Shown here: positions 1 through 7,419 of the stretch, in pieces
How the letters are laid out: each line of letters starts with the position of its first letter
How positions within the stretch are numbered: position 1 is the stretch's first letter
Source: an uncultured Sphingorhabdus sp.
GTDB taxonomy: Bacteria; Pseudomonadota; Alphaproteobacteria; Sphingomonadales; Sphingomonadaceae
Reading direction: 5' to 3'
Assembly (NCBI GenBank): GCA_937873665.1
Contig: CALMYW010000451.1
Location: forward strand, 1 to 12,148
Length of the DNA stretch: 12,148 nucleotides
The notes under the pieces: model-generated
Told to the model about the DNA's origin: nothing
What the model saw: only the letters and a program-made list of their open reading frames with translations
The model's database searches: none
Translations under genes and position numbers: made by a program

Positions 1-1145
1 ATCAGGTTCGTAAAACCGTGCGCCTTTTCGATTCCGCCAGTGGGCGCAAACAAGAGCGGGATAAAATAGAACTTCAGGTCCAGTCCGTCATATCCTGGCG
101 CGCCGGAACGCAGATAGGCGATGACTTCGGTACCGCTTTTTGCGAGCGTCCCTGTCCGGGTAAGCAAGTATTGCAGGCCGGCGCTGGCAATCCGTAAGGG
201 GTTGGTCGCAATCGCGAAATCGGAGATCTGCAAGGGGCTGGAGACTTGGACTTGCGTGCCGATATGGTCGTGAAGATTGCGGCCCACGCCCTTGAGGTCG
301 GTGACGACTTCGATGCCAAGCGAGCGCAGGTGCTGCGCGTCTCCGATGCCTGACAGCATCAGCAGTTGCGGTGACTGGAAGGTGCCGCCGCAGAGAATTA
401 TTTCACGATCCGCGTAAACGGTCCAGCGCTCCCCGTGCTGCCGATACTCGACACCTCGTGCCTGACCGTTCTCGATTAAGATTCGGGATACATGAGCACT
501 AGTGCGCACCACGAGATTGGGGCGCCTTGCCGCAGGCCGAAGATAGGCGACCGAAGTGCTGAACCGACGCCCTGAACGAATCGTATGTTCGGCCGGTCCA
601 AACCCTTCGGGCTGTGCACCATTGTGGTCATCGCTATACGGAAAACCGGCTTCCTGCGCCGCTTCGAGCCACGCCAGTTGCCCCCGATTGGTCACACGGG
701 CGCGGGTCACCGGCAAAGGCCCGCCGCGTCCATGAAATCGCTCGTCCCCATGGGCATTGGCTTCGGCCCGCCGAAAATAAGGCAGGACTTCTTCATAGGA
801 CCAGCCCGGGCAGCCTTCCCTGGCCCAAAGGTCGAAAATTTCCGGGCTCCCCCGGCTGTAGCACATCCCGTTGATCGAGCTGCTTCCGCCCAGCACCTTG
901 CCGCGCGTATCATGAAGCACCCTGCCATCGAGGTGCTCTTGCGGTTCTGTCTGGTATTGCCAGCTATCCCTGCCGCTTTGCAGCAGGCGAAAGAACCCGG
1001 CGGGCATGTGGATGAAGGGATTGCTGTCCCGCCCGCCCGCTTCCAGCACAAGCACCCGAACCGAAGGATCGGCGGATAGGCGATTGGCCAGCACGCATCC
1101 CGCAGACCCTGCGCCCACGATCACATAGTCGAAGCGATCACCCAT
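1..1145 (-). CDS. GMC-family FAD-dependent oxidoreductase (choline/alcohol dehydrogenase-like), 3' end cut by window edge
   Basis: The minus-strand frame from the ATG at 1145-1143 stays open to base 1, giving 381 codons without a stop; the C-terminal part, including the catalytic His/His or His/Asn region, lies outside the window. The N-terminus has the Rossmann FAD motif VGAGSAG (about residues 10-16) and the acidic LEAGG near 34-38. GKVLGGSSSINGM (82-94) fits GMC signature 1 and GGTFQSPQLLMLSGIG (253-268) fits GMC signature 2. FHGRGGPLPV near 137-146 and VGRNLHDH near 287-294 are also typical of the choline dehydrogenase-like branch, which oxidises primary alcohols with FAD in the cytoplasm or at the inner membrane. 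The start overlaps the stop of the upstream Rid gene by 8 bp, so the two are probably translationally coupled. The family is certain. The substrate is not: this branch also includes polyethylene-glycol and other alcohol dehydrogenases. Confidence 0.95.
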   Translation of the reverse strand, partial: MGDRFDYVIVGAGSAGCVLANRLSADPSVRVLVLEAGGRDSNPFIHMPAGFFRLLQSGRDSWQYQTEPQEHLDGRVLHDTRGKVLGGSSSINGMCYSRGSPEIFDLWAREGCPGWSYEEVLPYFRRAEANAHGDERFHGRGGPLPVTRARVTNRGQLAWLEAAQEAGFPYSDDHNGAQPEGFGPAEHTIRSGRRFSTSVAYLRPAARRPNLVVRTSAHVSRILIENGQARGVEYRQHGERWTVYADREIILCGGTFQSPQLLMLSGIGDAQHLRSLGIEVVTDLKGVGRNLHDHIGTQVQVSSPLQISDFAIATNPLRIASAGLQYLLTRTGTLAKSGTEVIAYLRSGAPGYDGLDLKFYFIPLLFAPTGGIEKAHGFTNL

Positions 1146-1512
1146 GGTCGGCCCCCGCGTTCGGCAGCACGGCAACGGCTTTCAATTCAACCAGCGATCC
1201 CGGATAGCCGAGGCCGGCAACGCCAATGGCCGTCCACGCCATTTCAATCCCCGGCATAGACCGTCCCATGACTTGCATGAACGTCTCCATATGAGCGGGA
1301 TAGCCGACATGGAACGATGTCAGGTCAACGACATCGTCAAGGGTGCAGCCGTTCTTTTGCAGCACGTCCGCCAGTGCCGCAAAGGCTGCGGCAAACTGGT
1401 CTTCCGGCTGTTCCGGCGCCTTGCCGTCTGCCGTGAGGCCGATCTGGCCGGAGCAGAACAGGAAGTTGTTGGCACGGCGCGCCTCGCAAAAGGAAAAACC
1501 GGTTTCGGACAT
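1138..1512 (-). CDS. Rid-family (YjgF/YER057c/UK114) protein lacking the canonical arginine
   Basis: This is a 124-residue protein, the usual length for one Rid domain. SGQIGLTADGK (about 21-31), the helix QFAAAFAALADVLQKNGCTLDDVVDL (39-64, quoted in part as QFAAAFAALADVL) and SLVELKAVAVLP (106-117) define the family. Canonical RidA hydrolyses reactive enamines/imines to ketones plus ammonia using an arginine in a PAR[ST]xV motif. Here the aligned stretch is MAWTAIGV, with Trp93 in place of Arg, while the later Glu (E109) is kept. It is therefore probably a divergent Rid subgroup, and imine deaminase activity should not be assumed; some aminomuconate-deaminase-like proteins also belong to this superfamily. 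The ATG at 1512-1510 is chosen because AGGAGA lies 7 nt upstream; an in-frame ATG at 1569 would add 19 residues with no family match. It heads the minus-strand pair with the GMC gene. Confidence 0.9.
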   Translation of the reverse strand: MSETGFSFCEARRANNFLFCSGQIGLTADGKAPEQPEDQFAAAFAALADVLQKNGCTLDDVVDLTSFHVGYPAHMETFMQVMGRSMPGIEMAWTAIGVAGLGYPGSLVELKAVAVLPNAGADHG

Positions 1513-1678
1513 ATCAATCTCCTGTTGGCCGCGCCTGCAGATGGCGACTGCTTTACATCTTTGTAGCATGCCCTCTCATCTAACGCTACTCAATGTCTTG
1601 TTAAGGGGTGCGCAATGTGGCATCCAAGGCAGCGCAAAACCGCATCGTGACAAATGGTGAGCCATCAGGGAGTTCAAA
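1513..1678. promoter_or_regulatory. Divergent intergenic region between the Rid/GMC operon and TonB receptor 1
   Basis: These 166 bp separate two divergently transcribed units and must hold both promoters. The ribosome binding sites are clear at each edge: AGGAGA for the Rid gene (minus) and AGGGAG at 1667-1672, 6 nt before the receptor ATG. The middle is less GC-rich than the genes, as expected for a promoter. A short dyad, TACA-N4-TGTA, lies at 1554-1565. It is too small to call an operator with confidence. No convincing -35/-10 pair stands out on either strand. Confidence 0.5.
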
Positions 1679-4039
1679 ATGAAAGATTTCGACGATGTTG
1701 CCGCAAAACGCTTTTCCTCAACGCGTGCCAGCCTGATGGGCTGCGCGGCCTTGGCCCTTGCATGCTGGTCACCGTCTGCCCTTGCGCAGGACGATCCGGC
1801 CACCGCAGCGCGTGATGGTTCGCAACTTGGCGAAATCGTGGTCACGGCGCGGCGCACGCAGGAAAACCTGCAATCGACGCCCGTGGCGGTAACGGCGCTG
1901 TCGGGAGAACTTCTGAACAAGCTGAACGTGCGCGACGTCGTGGCGACGGCCCAGTTCACGCCGAACCTGTCCATCGCGGCGCAACCCGCCTCGATCACGG
2001 CTGCTTCGGTTTTTATCCGCGGCATCGGCAATTCATCGCCCAGCGCCGTGTCCGAACAGGGCGTGGGAATCTATCTCGACGGCGTTTATATCGCCCGCTC
2101 TGCCGGTGCGATTTTCGACCTGGTAGATCTTGAGCGTGTGGAAGTTCTGCGCGGCCCGCAAGGTACGCTGTTCGGGCGCAACAGCGTGGGCGGCGCGGTG
2201 CAACTGGTCAGCCGCAAGCCCTCCAAAACGATGGGGGTAGAAGCGAAAGCCGGCTTCGGCACGTTCAACGACTGGTATGGCCGGGTACGGCTCGACACCG
2301 GCACGCTGGGCGACCGGCCTGTCCAGGCGTCCATCAGCTATATGCGTCGCCAGCGCGACGGGTATTTCGACAATACGCTGGCCCCGTCCAGCCGCGATCC
2401 GGGCGCGCTGAAGGGCGAAGCCGTGACCGCTGCGGTGCAAGGTGATTTTGGTAATCTGACAGCGAACTATACCTTTGATTACAACGACCGCGAAGGAGTT
2501 TCGTCATTCTTCCAGACCATTGCGGCCACGGATGATGTGCGGGCCTATTTCGGCGCATCCGCGCCCGTCTACGGCGGCGCGCCCTTCCAGATCGGTTCCA
2601 CCGCCCTGAGCAGCGGCCTGCAATTGCCCGGGACGGACCTTGCCGGAAACAAGACCTTCAGCGTCAAGGCGAAGGTCCAGGGTCATGCGCTGACGCTGAA
2701 CTGGGAAGCGTCGCCGCAGCTTACCGTCAAGTCCATCACTGCCTATCGCGAATACAAGCAGGATGGCGCAAACAACCTGTCGGGGAACGGCAACATGCTT
2801 GGCTTTACGCTCAGCCCAACGCTGTTTGTCGATGGCATCGTGATACCGGAAGGGGTCAACCCGACCAACCTGTATGAAGGCTATACGACCCAGCGGCAGC
2901 ACCAGTTCTCGCAGGAATTGCAGCTGCTCGGTAGCGTGGGCGACTTCAAGTATGTGGCAGGTGCATTTTACTTCGACGAAAAATCGTCTGAAGCCAATTA
3001 CCAGACGCTGACCTATGTGCTTCCGGGCGGCGAGGCCGGTGTAAACCTCGCGCCTCTTCAGGCCTTTAATGGCAAGGCAAAGTCGTACGCCGTGTTCGGG
3101 CAGATCAGCTATGCACCGGGCGCGGGCAATTTCGAGCTGACCGGCGGTCTGCGTTATACCCACGACCAGAAGTGGCTGACGCTGGCAGGCGATGTCCAGC
3201 CCAACCTTGACGGGAAGGTCAGCTACAACAACGTGTCGTGGCTGGTATCGGCGAATTATCGCCTGCTGCCAGACCTGATGGGCTACGTGCGCGTTTCCAG
3301 CGGGTTCCGTGCCGGGGGGATCAATCCGTCGGCATCGCAGATCAACGTCTTCAAGCCGGAGACCATCGTTTCCTACGAAGCGGGCCTGAAAGGCGAATGG
3401 TTCGACCGCAGGCTGCGCACCAATCTTGCGGTGTTCCATGTCGACTATCGCAACCTGCAGATTTCGCAGTTCATTGCCGGTAGCGAAGGCGCCACAGCCA
3501 ATATCGTGAATGCGGGCAAGGTCGCCTATCGCGGGGTCGAAGCGGAAATCACCGCCGTCCCGGTGCGCGGTCTGACGCTGGACGGATCGATTGGCTATAC
3601 CGATCCCAAATACAAGACCTACCTCTATCTCGATCCGGCAACCGATACGGTCATCAACGTCGCGTCGGAAGCCCGCATGTCGCAGGCGGCGAAGTTCAAC
3701 GCCCATGTCGGCGCGCAGTATGAGCAGGACATCGGGCTCGGTACGCTCTCGCTGCGCGCCGATTACTCCTACCGCAGCACGGTATACTGGTTCACTCTTG
3801 ACCGCGTCAGCCAGTTCAACCGCGATATCCGTTCGCGGCCCGACCATAACCTGCGGGCGCGGATCGCGCTTGACGATATCGCGATCGGCAGGGCCAAGCT
3901 TGGGCTGGGCGTCTGGGGCGACAACCTGACCGATCAGCGCAATATCGATTTCGGCATCGATTTCGGCAGCCTTGGCTATGCCAGCGCCTCGTTCAAGAAG
4001 CCACGCACGTTCGGCGTGGATGCCCGGATTACGTATTGA
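1679..4039 (+). CDS. TonB-dependent outer-membrane receptor
   Basis: The product is a complete 786-residue receptor. Residues 1-36 form a signal peptide ending SALA, with predicted cleavage before Q37. A TonB box EIVVTA follows at 52-57. The plug domain contains GVGIYLDGVYIAR and VEVLRGPQGTLFGRNSVGGAV, hallmark plug motifs. The rest is a long beta-barrel region rich in alternating aromatic residues, with GLRYTHDQK, a SGFRAGGINP-type segment and YEAGLKGEW, and it ends in an aromatic residue (RITY), as expected for BAM-assembled barrels. Such receptors carry iron chelates, vitamins or, often in sphingomonads, organic substrates across the outer membrane using TonB/ExbBD energy. The start is supported by AGGGAG 6 nt upstream. 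Nearby oxidoreductases and a carrier suggest an organic substrate rather than a siderophore, but this is inference from context. It converges on the TetR gene with only 14 bp between. Confidence 0.96.
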   Translation: MKDFDDVAAKRFSSTRASLMGCAALALACWSPSALAQDDPATAARDGSQLGEIVVTARRTQENLQSTPVAVTALSGELLNKLNVRDVVATAQFTPNLSIAAQPASITAASVFIRGIGNSSPSAVSEQGVGIYLDGVYIARSAGAIFDLVDLERVEVLRGPQGTLFGRNSVGGAVQLVSRKPSKTMGVEAKAGFGTFNDWYGRVRLDTGTLGDRPVQASISYMRRQRDGYFDNTLAPSSRDPGALKGEAVTAAVQGDFGNLTANYTFDYNDREGVSSFFQTIAATDDVRAYFGASAPVYGGAPFQIGSTALSSGLQLPGTDLAGNKTFSVKAKVQGHALTLNWEASPQLTVKSITAYREYKQDGANNLSGNGNMLGFTLSPTLFVDGIVIPEGVNPTNLYEGYTTQRQHQFSQELQLLGSVGDFKYVAGAFYFDEKSSEANYQTLTYVLPGGEAGVNLAPLQAFNGKAKSYAVFGQISYAPGAGNFELTGGLRYTHDQKWLTLAGDVQPNLDGKVSYNNVSWLVSANYRLLPDLMGYVRVSSGFRAGGINPSASQINVFKPETIVSYEAGLKGEWFDRRLRTNLAVFHVDYRNLQISQFIAGSEGATANIVNAGKVAYRGVEAEITAVPVRGLTLDGSIGYTDPKYKTYLYLDPATDTVINVASEARMSQAAKFNAHVGAQYEQDIGLGTLSLRADYSYRSTVYWFTLDRVSQFNRDIRSRPDHNLRARIALDDIAIGRAKLGLGVWGDNLTDQRNIDFGIDFGSLGYASASFKKPRTFGVDARITY

Positions 4040-4043
4040 CGTC

Positions 4044-4067
4044 GCGGGGCTCGTTACCGGGCCTCGC
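4044..4067 (+). terminator. Possible stem-loop terminator after TonB receptor 1
   Basis: Five bases after the receptor stop, GCGGGGCTC (4044-4052) can pair with GGGCCTCGC (4059-4067) over nine pairs, two of them G-U, around a 6-nt loop. The wobble pairs only work in the plus-strand transcript, which points to the receptor mRNA. No U-tract follows, so this is not a classical intrinsic terminator. It overlaps the last codons of the convergent TetR gene. Confidence 0.35.
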
Positions 4068-4626
4068 ATCCTGCGATCAGTATGCTGACAAGCTGGCGCA
4101 AGTGATCGTCCGATGGCACGTCCTTGGCGATCACGATGTGCCCTGCGATAGACGTGAACAGGGTGGCGATGACCATGGTCGGATCGATGTCCGGGCGGAT
4201 ATCTCCACTCTGCCGCGCCTTGTGCAGCGGTTCGGCCATGGCGACGGAAATGGATTGCCATTGGCGATGTGTTTCTTCCGCCAGGAAGCCCCCGCCCAGT
4301 TGGGCGGTCAGGGCATTGATGGCGATCTCGTGCGGCCGTGCCGAAAAGTCGCGGAATGCGGTGGCGATATGATTCAGATGATCGCGCCAGTCGTCGCGCA
4401 GCTCTACCTGGAAGGTCGAATTATGGGTGCGCAGGGCGTCGGCCACCAACTGATCGCGGGTGGGCCAGCGGGCATGTATCGTCGAGCGGGCAATGCCGGA
4501 CCGCTCGGCAACATCGGTCATCGTGAAGTCGATTTCACCATCCTTGATGAACTGCAAAACCGCGTTCGCAACGCTTTGCCGAACCCGTTCCGTGCGGCCG
4601 CCTGGCCTGATGCTACCCCGTACCAT
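4054..4626 (-). CDS. TetR/AcrR-family transcriptional regulator
   Basis: The 190-residue protein has the TetR layout. An N-terminal DNA-binding region (about 12-60) includes the helix-turn-helix FTMTDVAERSGIARSTIHAR and the following WPTRDQLVADAL, equivalent to the usual RWPTKEALV. A helical ligand-binding and dimerisation domain (about 70-190) of unassignable specificity follows. The ATG at 4626-4624 is preceded by AAGGGG with 5-nt spacing, a good Shine-Dalgarno sequence. The gene is divergent from the MFS transporter-DAO oxidase operon, with 68 bp between the starts, the classical arrangement of a local repressor controlling itself and its divergent neighbour. The inducer is probably the transported compound or a product of its oxidation; that is inference. 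It could also act on the convergent receptor gene. Confidence 0.94.
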   Translation of the reverse strand: MVRGSIRPGGRTERVRQSVANAVLQFIKDGEIDFTMTDVAERSGIARSTIHARWPTRDQLVADALRTHNSTFQVELRDDWRDHLNHIATAFRDFSARPHEIAINALTAQLGGGFLAEETHRQWQSISVAMAEPLHKARQSGDIRPDIDPTMVIATLFTSIAGHIVIAKDVPSDDHLRQLVSILIAGCEAR

Positions 4627-4694
4627 GCCAACCCCTTACCGGGTGGCGGCACGCAAGTTCAAGGTCCCCCACGCCAACGGGAGCACTTCTGAAA
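4627..4694. promoter_or_regulatory. Divergent TetR/MFS control region with weak operator candidate
   Basis: The 68 bp between the two starts must hold both promoters. An imperfect 14-bp dyad with arms ACCC and GGGT and a TTA-containing centre lies at 4631-4644, over the TetR Shine-Dalgarno sequence. In addition, ACCCC[G/T]TACC occurs twice in direct orientation (4615-4624 and 4631-4640), 16 bp apart, and the first copy extends over the TetR start codon. Either could be a TetR binding element. The symmetry is modest, so this is a hint only. The MFS gene has GGGAG at 4679-4683, a rather long 11 nt from its ATG. Confidence 0.3.
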
Positions 4695-5939
4695 ATGGAT
4701 ACCCCATCGATTTCCTCCATCGCAAAGCCTCGGGAACCTTGGGCCTTGCTGGTGCCGCTTTCCTTGGCAGGCTTTGTCCTGATCGGCGGAATGCTGACAT
4801 CGCTCAGCGTCTATGTGTCCGTTATGCAGCCTCTGCTGGGATGGAGTGCCGCCGAAGCAGGTGCAGGCCCGGTCGCCTTGCTGATCGGGATGAGCGCAGG
4901 CAACCTTGTCATAAGCCCGGCACTGCGCAGGCTCGGCATCAACGGAACATTCGCGCTCGGTTCCTTGCTGGCGGCTCTTGCATGGGCCGCAGCGGGGTGG
5001 AGCAATACTCTGGCCGGCTTCAGCCTCGCCATGGCAATTGCCGGTTTCGGGACTGGTCTGGGATCTATCGTGCCGGGCATTGCCGTTCTGACTGAAGCGT
5101 TCCACGCCCGCCGGGGGCTGGCGATCGGGCTGTTCATCGGCAGTTGTTCCTTAGCCAGTTCGGCGATGCCCATGGCCACGAACCTGCTGATCGAAAGGGC
5201 GGGCTGGCGGGTCTCCTTCCAGATCATCGGCCTTGCCGCACTGGTGCTGGTCCCTGTGCTCTGGCGGTTTCTGCCGGGTCGCGCAGTCTCCGGGGGGGCG
5301 CGCGTTGCGGATCATTCGGGGCAGGACGGATTAAACCGTCGCGGGGCTTTCCACTTGCCGGCCTTCTGGGTGCTCACGCTCGTGATGACGCTGAGCATGG
5401 TGTGCATGAACGGTGTGCTGTTCAACATCGTGACCTACCTTAAGGATCGCGGCACCGCCACGCAGGATGCGGTTGCTCTTTACAGCTTCGCCAATTTCAT
5501 GAGCCTGCCGGGATTGCTGGTCGGCGGATACTTGTCCGACAGAGTGCGCGTGCAGATCCTGTTTCCGGCGATCCTGCTGATTCAGGCAGCCGGAACCCTC
5601 GCTTTGCTGGGCATGGGCGATGCGGGCCCTGCCGCCATGGCAGCCACTGCTTGCTTCGTCCTGCTCTGGGGCGGGGTCGCAGGTTTGCCCGCGCAAGCTG
5701 GTTCGCTGATGCTGCGTGAAATTACCGGCAGCCGGGAATTCCCGGCATTGCTGGCCATCGTCTTCACGATCAACGGCTTCGTCGGCGCGCTTGCACCGGG
5801 ACTGACCGGTTGGCTGCGCGATGCGACAGGCGATTATCGCTCTGCCTTCACCCTGTTCGGCCTGGCCATGATTGCATCTGCTGTTGCTGCCTTGTGGTGC
5901 CGCGATCCGCGCCCGCAAGCGGCAACTGCCAAGTTTTGA
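4695..5939 (+). CDS. MFS transporter (monocarboxylate/oxalate-formate antiporter-like)
   Basis: The 414-residue integral membrane protein fits 12 transmembrane helices in two halves. Hydrophobic stretches lie near 17-37, 58-75, 85-101, 106-133, 142-160, 175-192, then 222-247, 260-280, 286-307, 313-337, 348-372 and 383-401. A hydrophilic loop at about 194-218 separates the halves. RRGLAIGLFIGSCSLASS (139-156) resembles helix 5 of the monocarboxylate/OFA-type MFS group, and GGYLSDRVRVQ (277-287) is motif A of the second half. The role is probably import of a small organic acid, or another polar substrate, across the inner membrane by proton or solute coupling; the substrate is unknown. The stop codon overlaps the Shine-Dalgarno sequence of the following oxidase, showing one transcript. 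The divergent TetR gene is the likely regulator. An efflux role cannot be excluded, although the link to an oxidase favours uptake. Confidence 0.92.
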   Translation: MDTPSISSIAKPREPWALLVPLSLAGFVLIGGMLTSLSVYVSVMQPLLGWSAAEAGAGPVALLIGMSAGNLVISPALRRLGINGTFALGSLLAALAWAAAGWSNTLAGFSLAMAIAGFGTGLGSIVPGIAVLTEAFHARRGLAIGLFIGSCSLASSAMPMATNLLIERAGWRVSFQIIGLAALVLVPVLWRFLPGRAVSGGARVADHSGQDGLNRRGAFHLPAFWVLTLVMTLSMVCMNGVLFNIVTYLKDRGTATQDAVALYSFANFMSLPGLLVGGYLSDRVRVQILFPAILLIQAAGTLALLGMGDAGPAAMAATACFVLLWGGVAGLPAQAGSLMLREITGSREFPALLAIVFTINGFVGALAPGLTGWLRDATGDYRSAFTLFGLAMIASAVAALWCRDPRPQAATAKF

Positions 5940-5948
5940 GGATTGCCG

Positions 5949-7265
5949 ATGAACCAGAGGATCGCATTTGAACGGGGCGAAGTGCCGGTTGCCTTGAGCG
6001 GCTGGACGAAACCCCAGGGCACGGCGCGCGAATGGCCCATGCTGACTGGCGATAGCGCGGCCGATGCCGTGGTGATCGGCGCAGGATTGGCCGGTTCATC
6101 GCTGGCGCTGCATCTTGCCGAGGCAGGCGTCGCGACAACGGTGCTGGAATCCCGCCAACCGGGCTGGGGCGCGTCGGGCCGCAATGCGGGGCACGTCCTG
6201 CCGTTGCTGCGCGACCTCAAACTGTTTGAACGTTTCCCGGATGGCGGGAAGAGGTTTCTGGAGTTGTTCCGCCAGCATCTGACGATCCCGTTCGACCTTT
6301 CCGTAAAGCACGGGATCGACTCCGACGCGGTACGTTCCGGCTACATCAACGGCATGAAAACCCGGAAGGCGCAGGACGCATTTCTGCGGCAGCATGCGTA
6401 CCTGGAGCAGGCCGGCATCCAGCGCTCGATTGCGCTTGATGCAGCACAAATGAAGGAAAGGCTTGGCACCACGGCCTATCCGTTTGGCGTGCTGTTTGAA
6501 GATGGGGGTCGGGTTAATCCCTATTTGCTGACCAATGGCATGATAGAAACTGCCGCCCGGCTCGGCGCAAAGATCCACGGCAACAGCGAAGCCATTTCTC
6601 TGGAACGGGTCGGGACGCAGTGGCGCGTGCGTACGGCGCAAGGCAGTGTTCTGGCCAATCGGGTAGTGTTCTGCACGGCGGCATACCCGACTGACATCGA
6701 GCCCGCATTCCAGCGCGCATTCTATCCCCTGACGGCGTTTGCCCTTGCCACCGCTCCCTTGCCGGAGGAGTTGCAGAGTGTTGTCATACCCGGTGGCGGA
6801 ACGTTCGCGCAGGCGCCGATTGACCTCAACCCGATGGTCCGGGACCGCCACAACCGGCTGATCCTGTCATCCATTCCGCGCCGTGGCCGTGCTTATGATG
6901 CGCAATGGCACTTCCAGTCGCAACTGGCCTGGTTGCACAAGGTCTGGCCCGAAACCCGCGATGTTCCGATCGAGCTAGAAAGCTACTGGACTGGGCGCGT
7001 GGCCATGCGTGACGCCCAGTTTCCGGGCGTATTCGAGGTAGAGTCCGGCGTCTTTGGACTTATGTACTTCAACGCTTGGGGCAATGTGCTGGCGCCGCTG
7101 ATGGGGATGCTGGTGGCACAGGGCCTTGCCACTGACACAATCCACTCCTTGCCATTTCCGCTTGAACGGGCAGAGCCGGTGACAAGGCCGCAGAAGCAGG
7201 CGTGGCTGATCCAGGATATTCTCATCCCTCTGGCGCGAACCGCCCAGAGGCTCGGTATGGTATAG
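5949..7265 (+). CDS. FAD-dependent DAO-family oxidoreductase (gamma-glutamylputrescine oxidase-like)
   Basis: The 438-residue flavoprotein has an N-terminal extension of about 38 residues, then the Rossmann FAD motif VVIGAGLAGSSLALHLAEAG (41-60) with Glu67 in VLESRQPGWGASGRNAGHV. GWGASGRNAG (72-81) is characteristic of the PuuB/OrdL-like branch of the DAO family, whose members oxidise secondary or primary amines or amino acids, passing electrons to oxygen or a carrier. Near the end SYWTGRVAM and FNAWGNVLAPLMGMLVAQ match the second FAD-contacting region, although the usual GHG is replaced by AWGN. Start choice: GAGGA at 5938-5942 is 6 nt before the ATG at 5949; a TTG at 5943 lies inside that spacing and is unlikely. 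It is cotranscribed with the MFS gene, so it probably acts on the imported substrate. An amine or N-methyl amino acid oxidase is the best guess; the exact substrate is unknown. Confidence 0.92.
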   Translation: MNQRIAFERGEVPVALSGWTKPQGTAREWPMLTGDSAADAVVIGAGLAGSSLALHLAEAGVATTVLESRQPGWGASGRNAGHVLPLLRDLKLFERFPDGGKRFLELFRQHLTIPFDLSVKHGIDSDAVRSGYINGMKTRKAQDAFLRQHAYLEQAGIQRSIALDAAQMKERLGTTAYPFGVLFEDGGRVNPYLLTNGMIETAARLGAKIHGNSEAISLERVGTQWRVRTAQGSVLANRVVFCTAAYPTDIEPAFQRAFYPLTAFALATAPLPEELQSVVIPGGGTFAQAPIDLNPMVRDRHNRLILSSIPRRGRAYDAQWHFQSQLAWLHKVWPETRDVPIELESYWTGRVAMRDAQFPGVFEVESGVFGLMYFNAWGNVLAPLMGMLVAQGLATDTIHSLPFPLERAEPVTRPQKQAWLIQDILIPLARTAQRLGMV

Positions 7266-7419
7266 CGGGTGGCAATCTTCCGCCGCAATTGGGTGTCTGG
7301 ATCGTTGCCCGTGGCGGCGCAAGTCGTTCTGCTGTTGCTGCGCGTCGTGCATATGCGTGATGTGCGCTTTGCGCAGTCTCACTAGCGGTTCATGTGGAAC
7401 TTAGGAGAGGTCTTCTACT
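7266..7419. promoter_or_regulatory. Intergenic region before the dioxygenase operon
   Basis: These 154 bp separate the DAO gene from the dioxygenase gene and mark the step to higher GC and GAG-rich codons. Directly at the DAO stop, GCGG-GT-GG can pair with CC-G-CCGC (7265-7286), a bulged hairpin that could serve as a weak terminator. A second hairpin is listed separately at 7357-7382. The dioxygenase Shine-Dalgarno sequence AGGAGAGG is at 7403-7410, 9 nt before its ATG. No confident -35/-10 pair was seen, and no coding sequence is supported here. Confidence 0.5.
7357..7382. repeat. Hairpin/dyad upstream of the dioxygenase gene
   Basis: TGCGC (7363-7367) and GCGCA (7371-7375) form a perfect 5-bp stem over a TTT loop. 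After a small unpaired gap, outer arms GTGA (7357-7360) and TCAC (7379-7382) also pair. The element ends 20 bp before the AGGAGAGG ribosome binding site. It may be an operator dyad or a leader hairpin. There is no U-tract, so a terminator role is unlikely. Confidence 0.4.

Noticed and set aside
1554..1565. TACA-N4-TGTA dyad in the divergent Rid/receptor region as an operator
   Set aside because: Four-base arms occur often by chance, and the flanking bases do not extend the symmetry.
585..1566. Plus-strand frames of 164 and 140 codons opposite the GMC and Rid genes
   Set aside because: The minus strand matches both GMC signatures and the Rid fold. The plus frames show no family features and stop at arbitrary points.
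2504..4261. Long (585-codon) open frame on the minus strand antisense to TonB receptor 1
   Set aside because: It lies almost wholly opposite a receptor with clear plug, TonB box and barrel motifs. Its translation is Arg/His-rich with no domain, as expected for an antisense frame in high-GC DNA.
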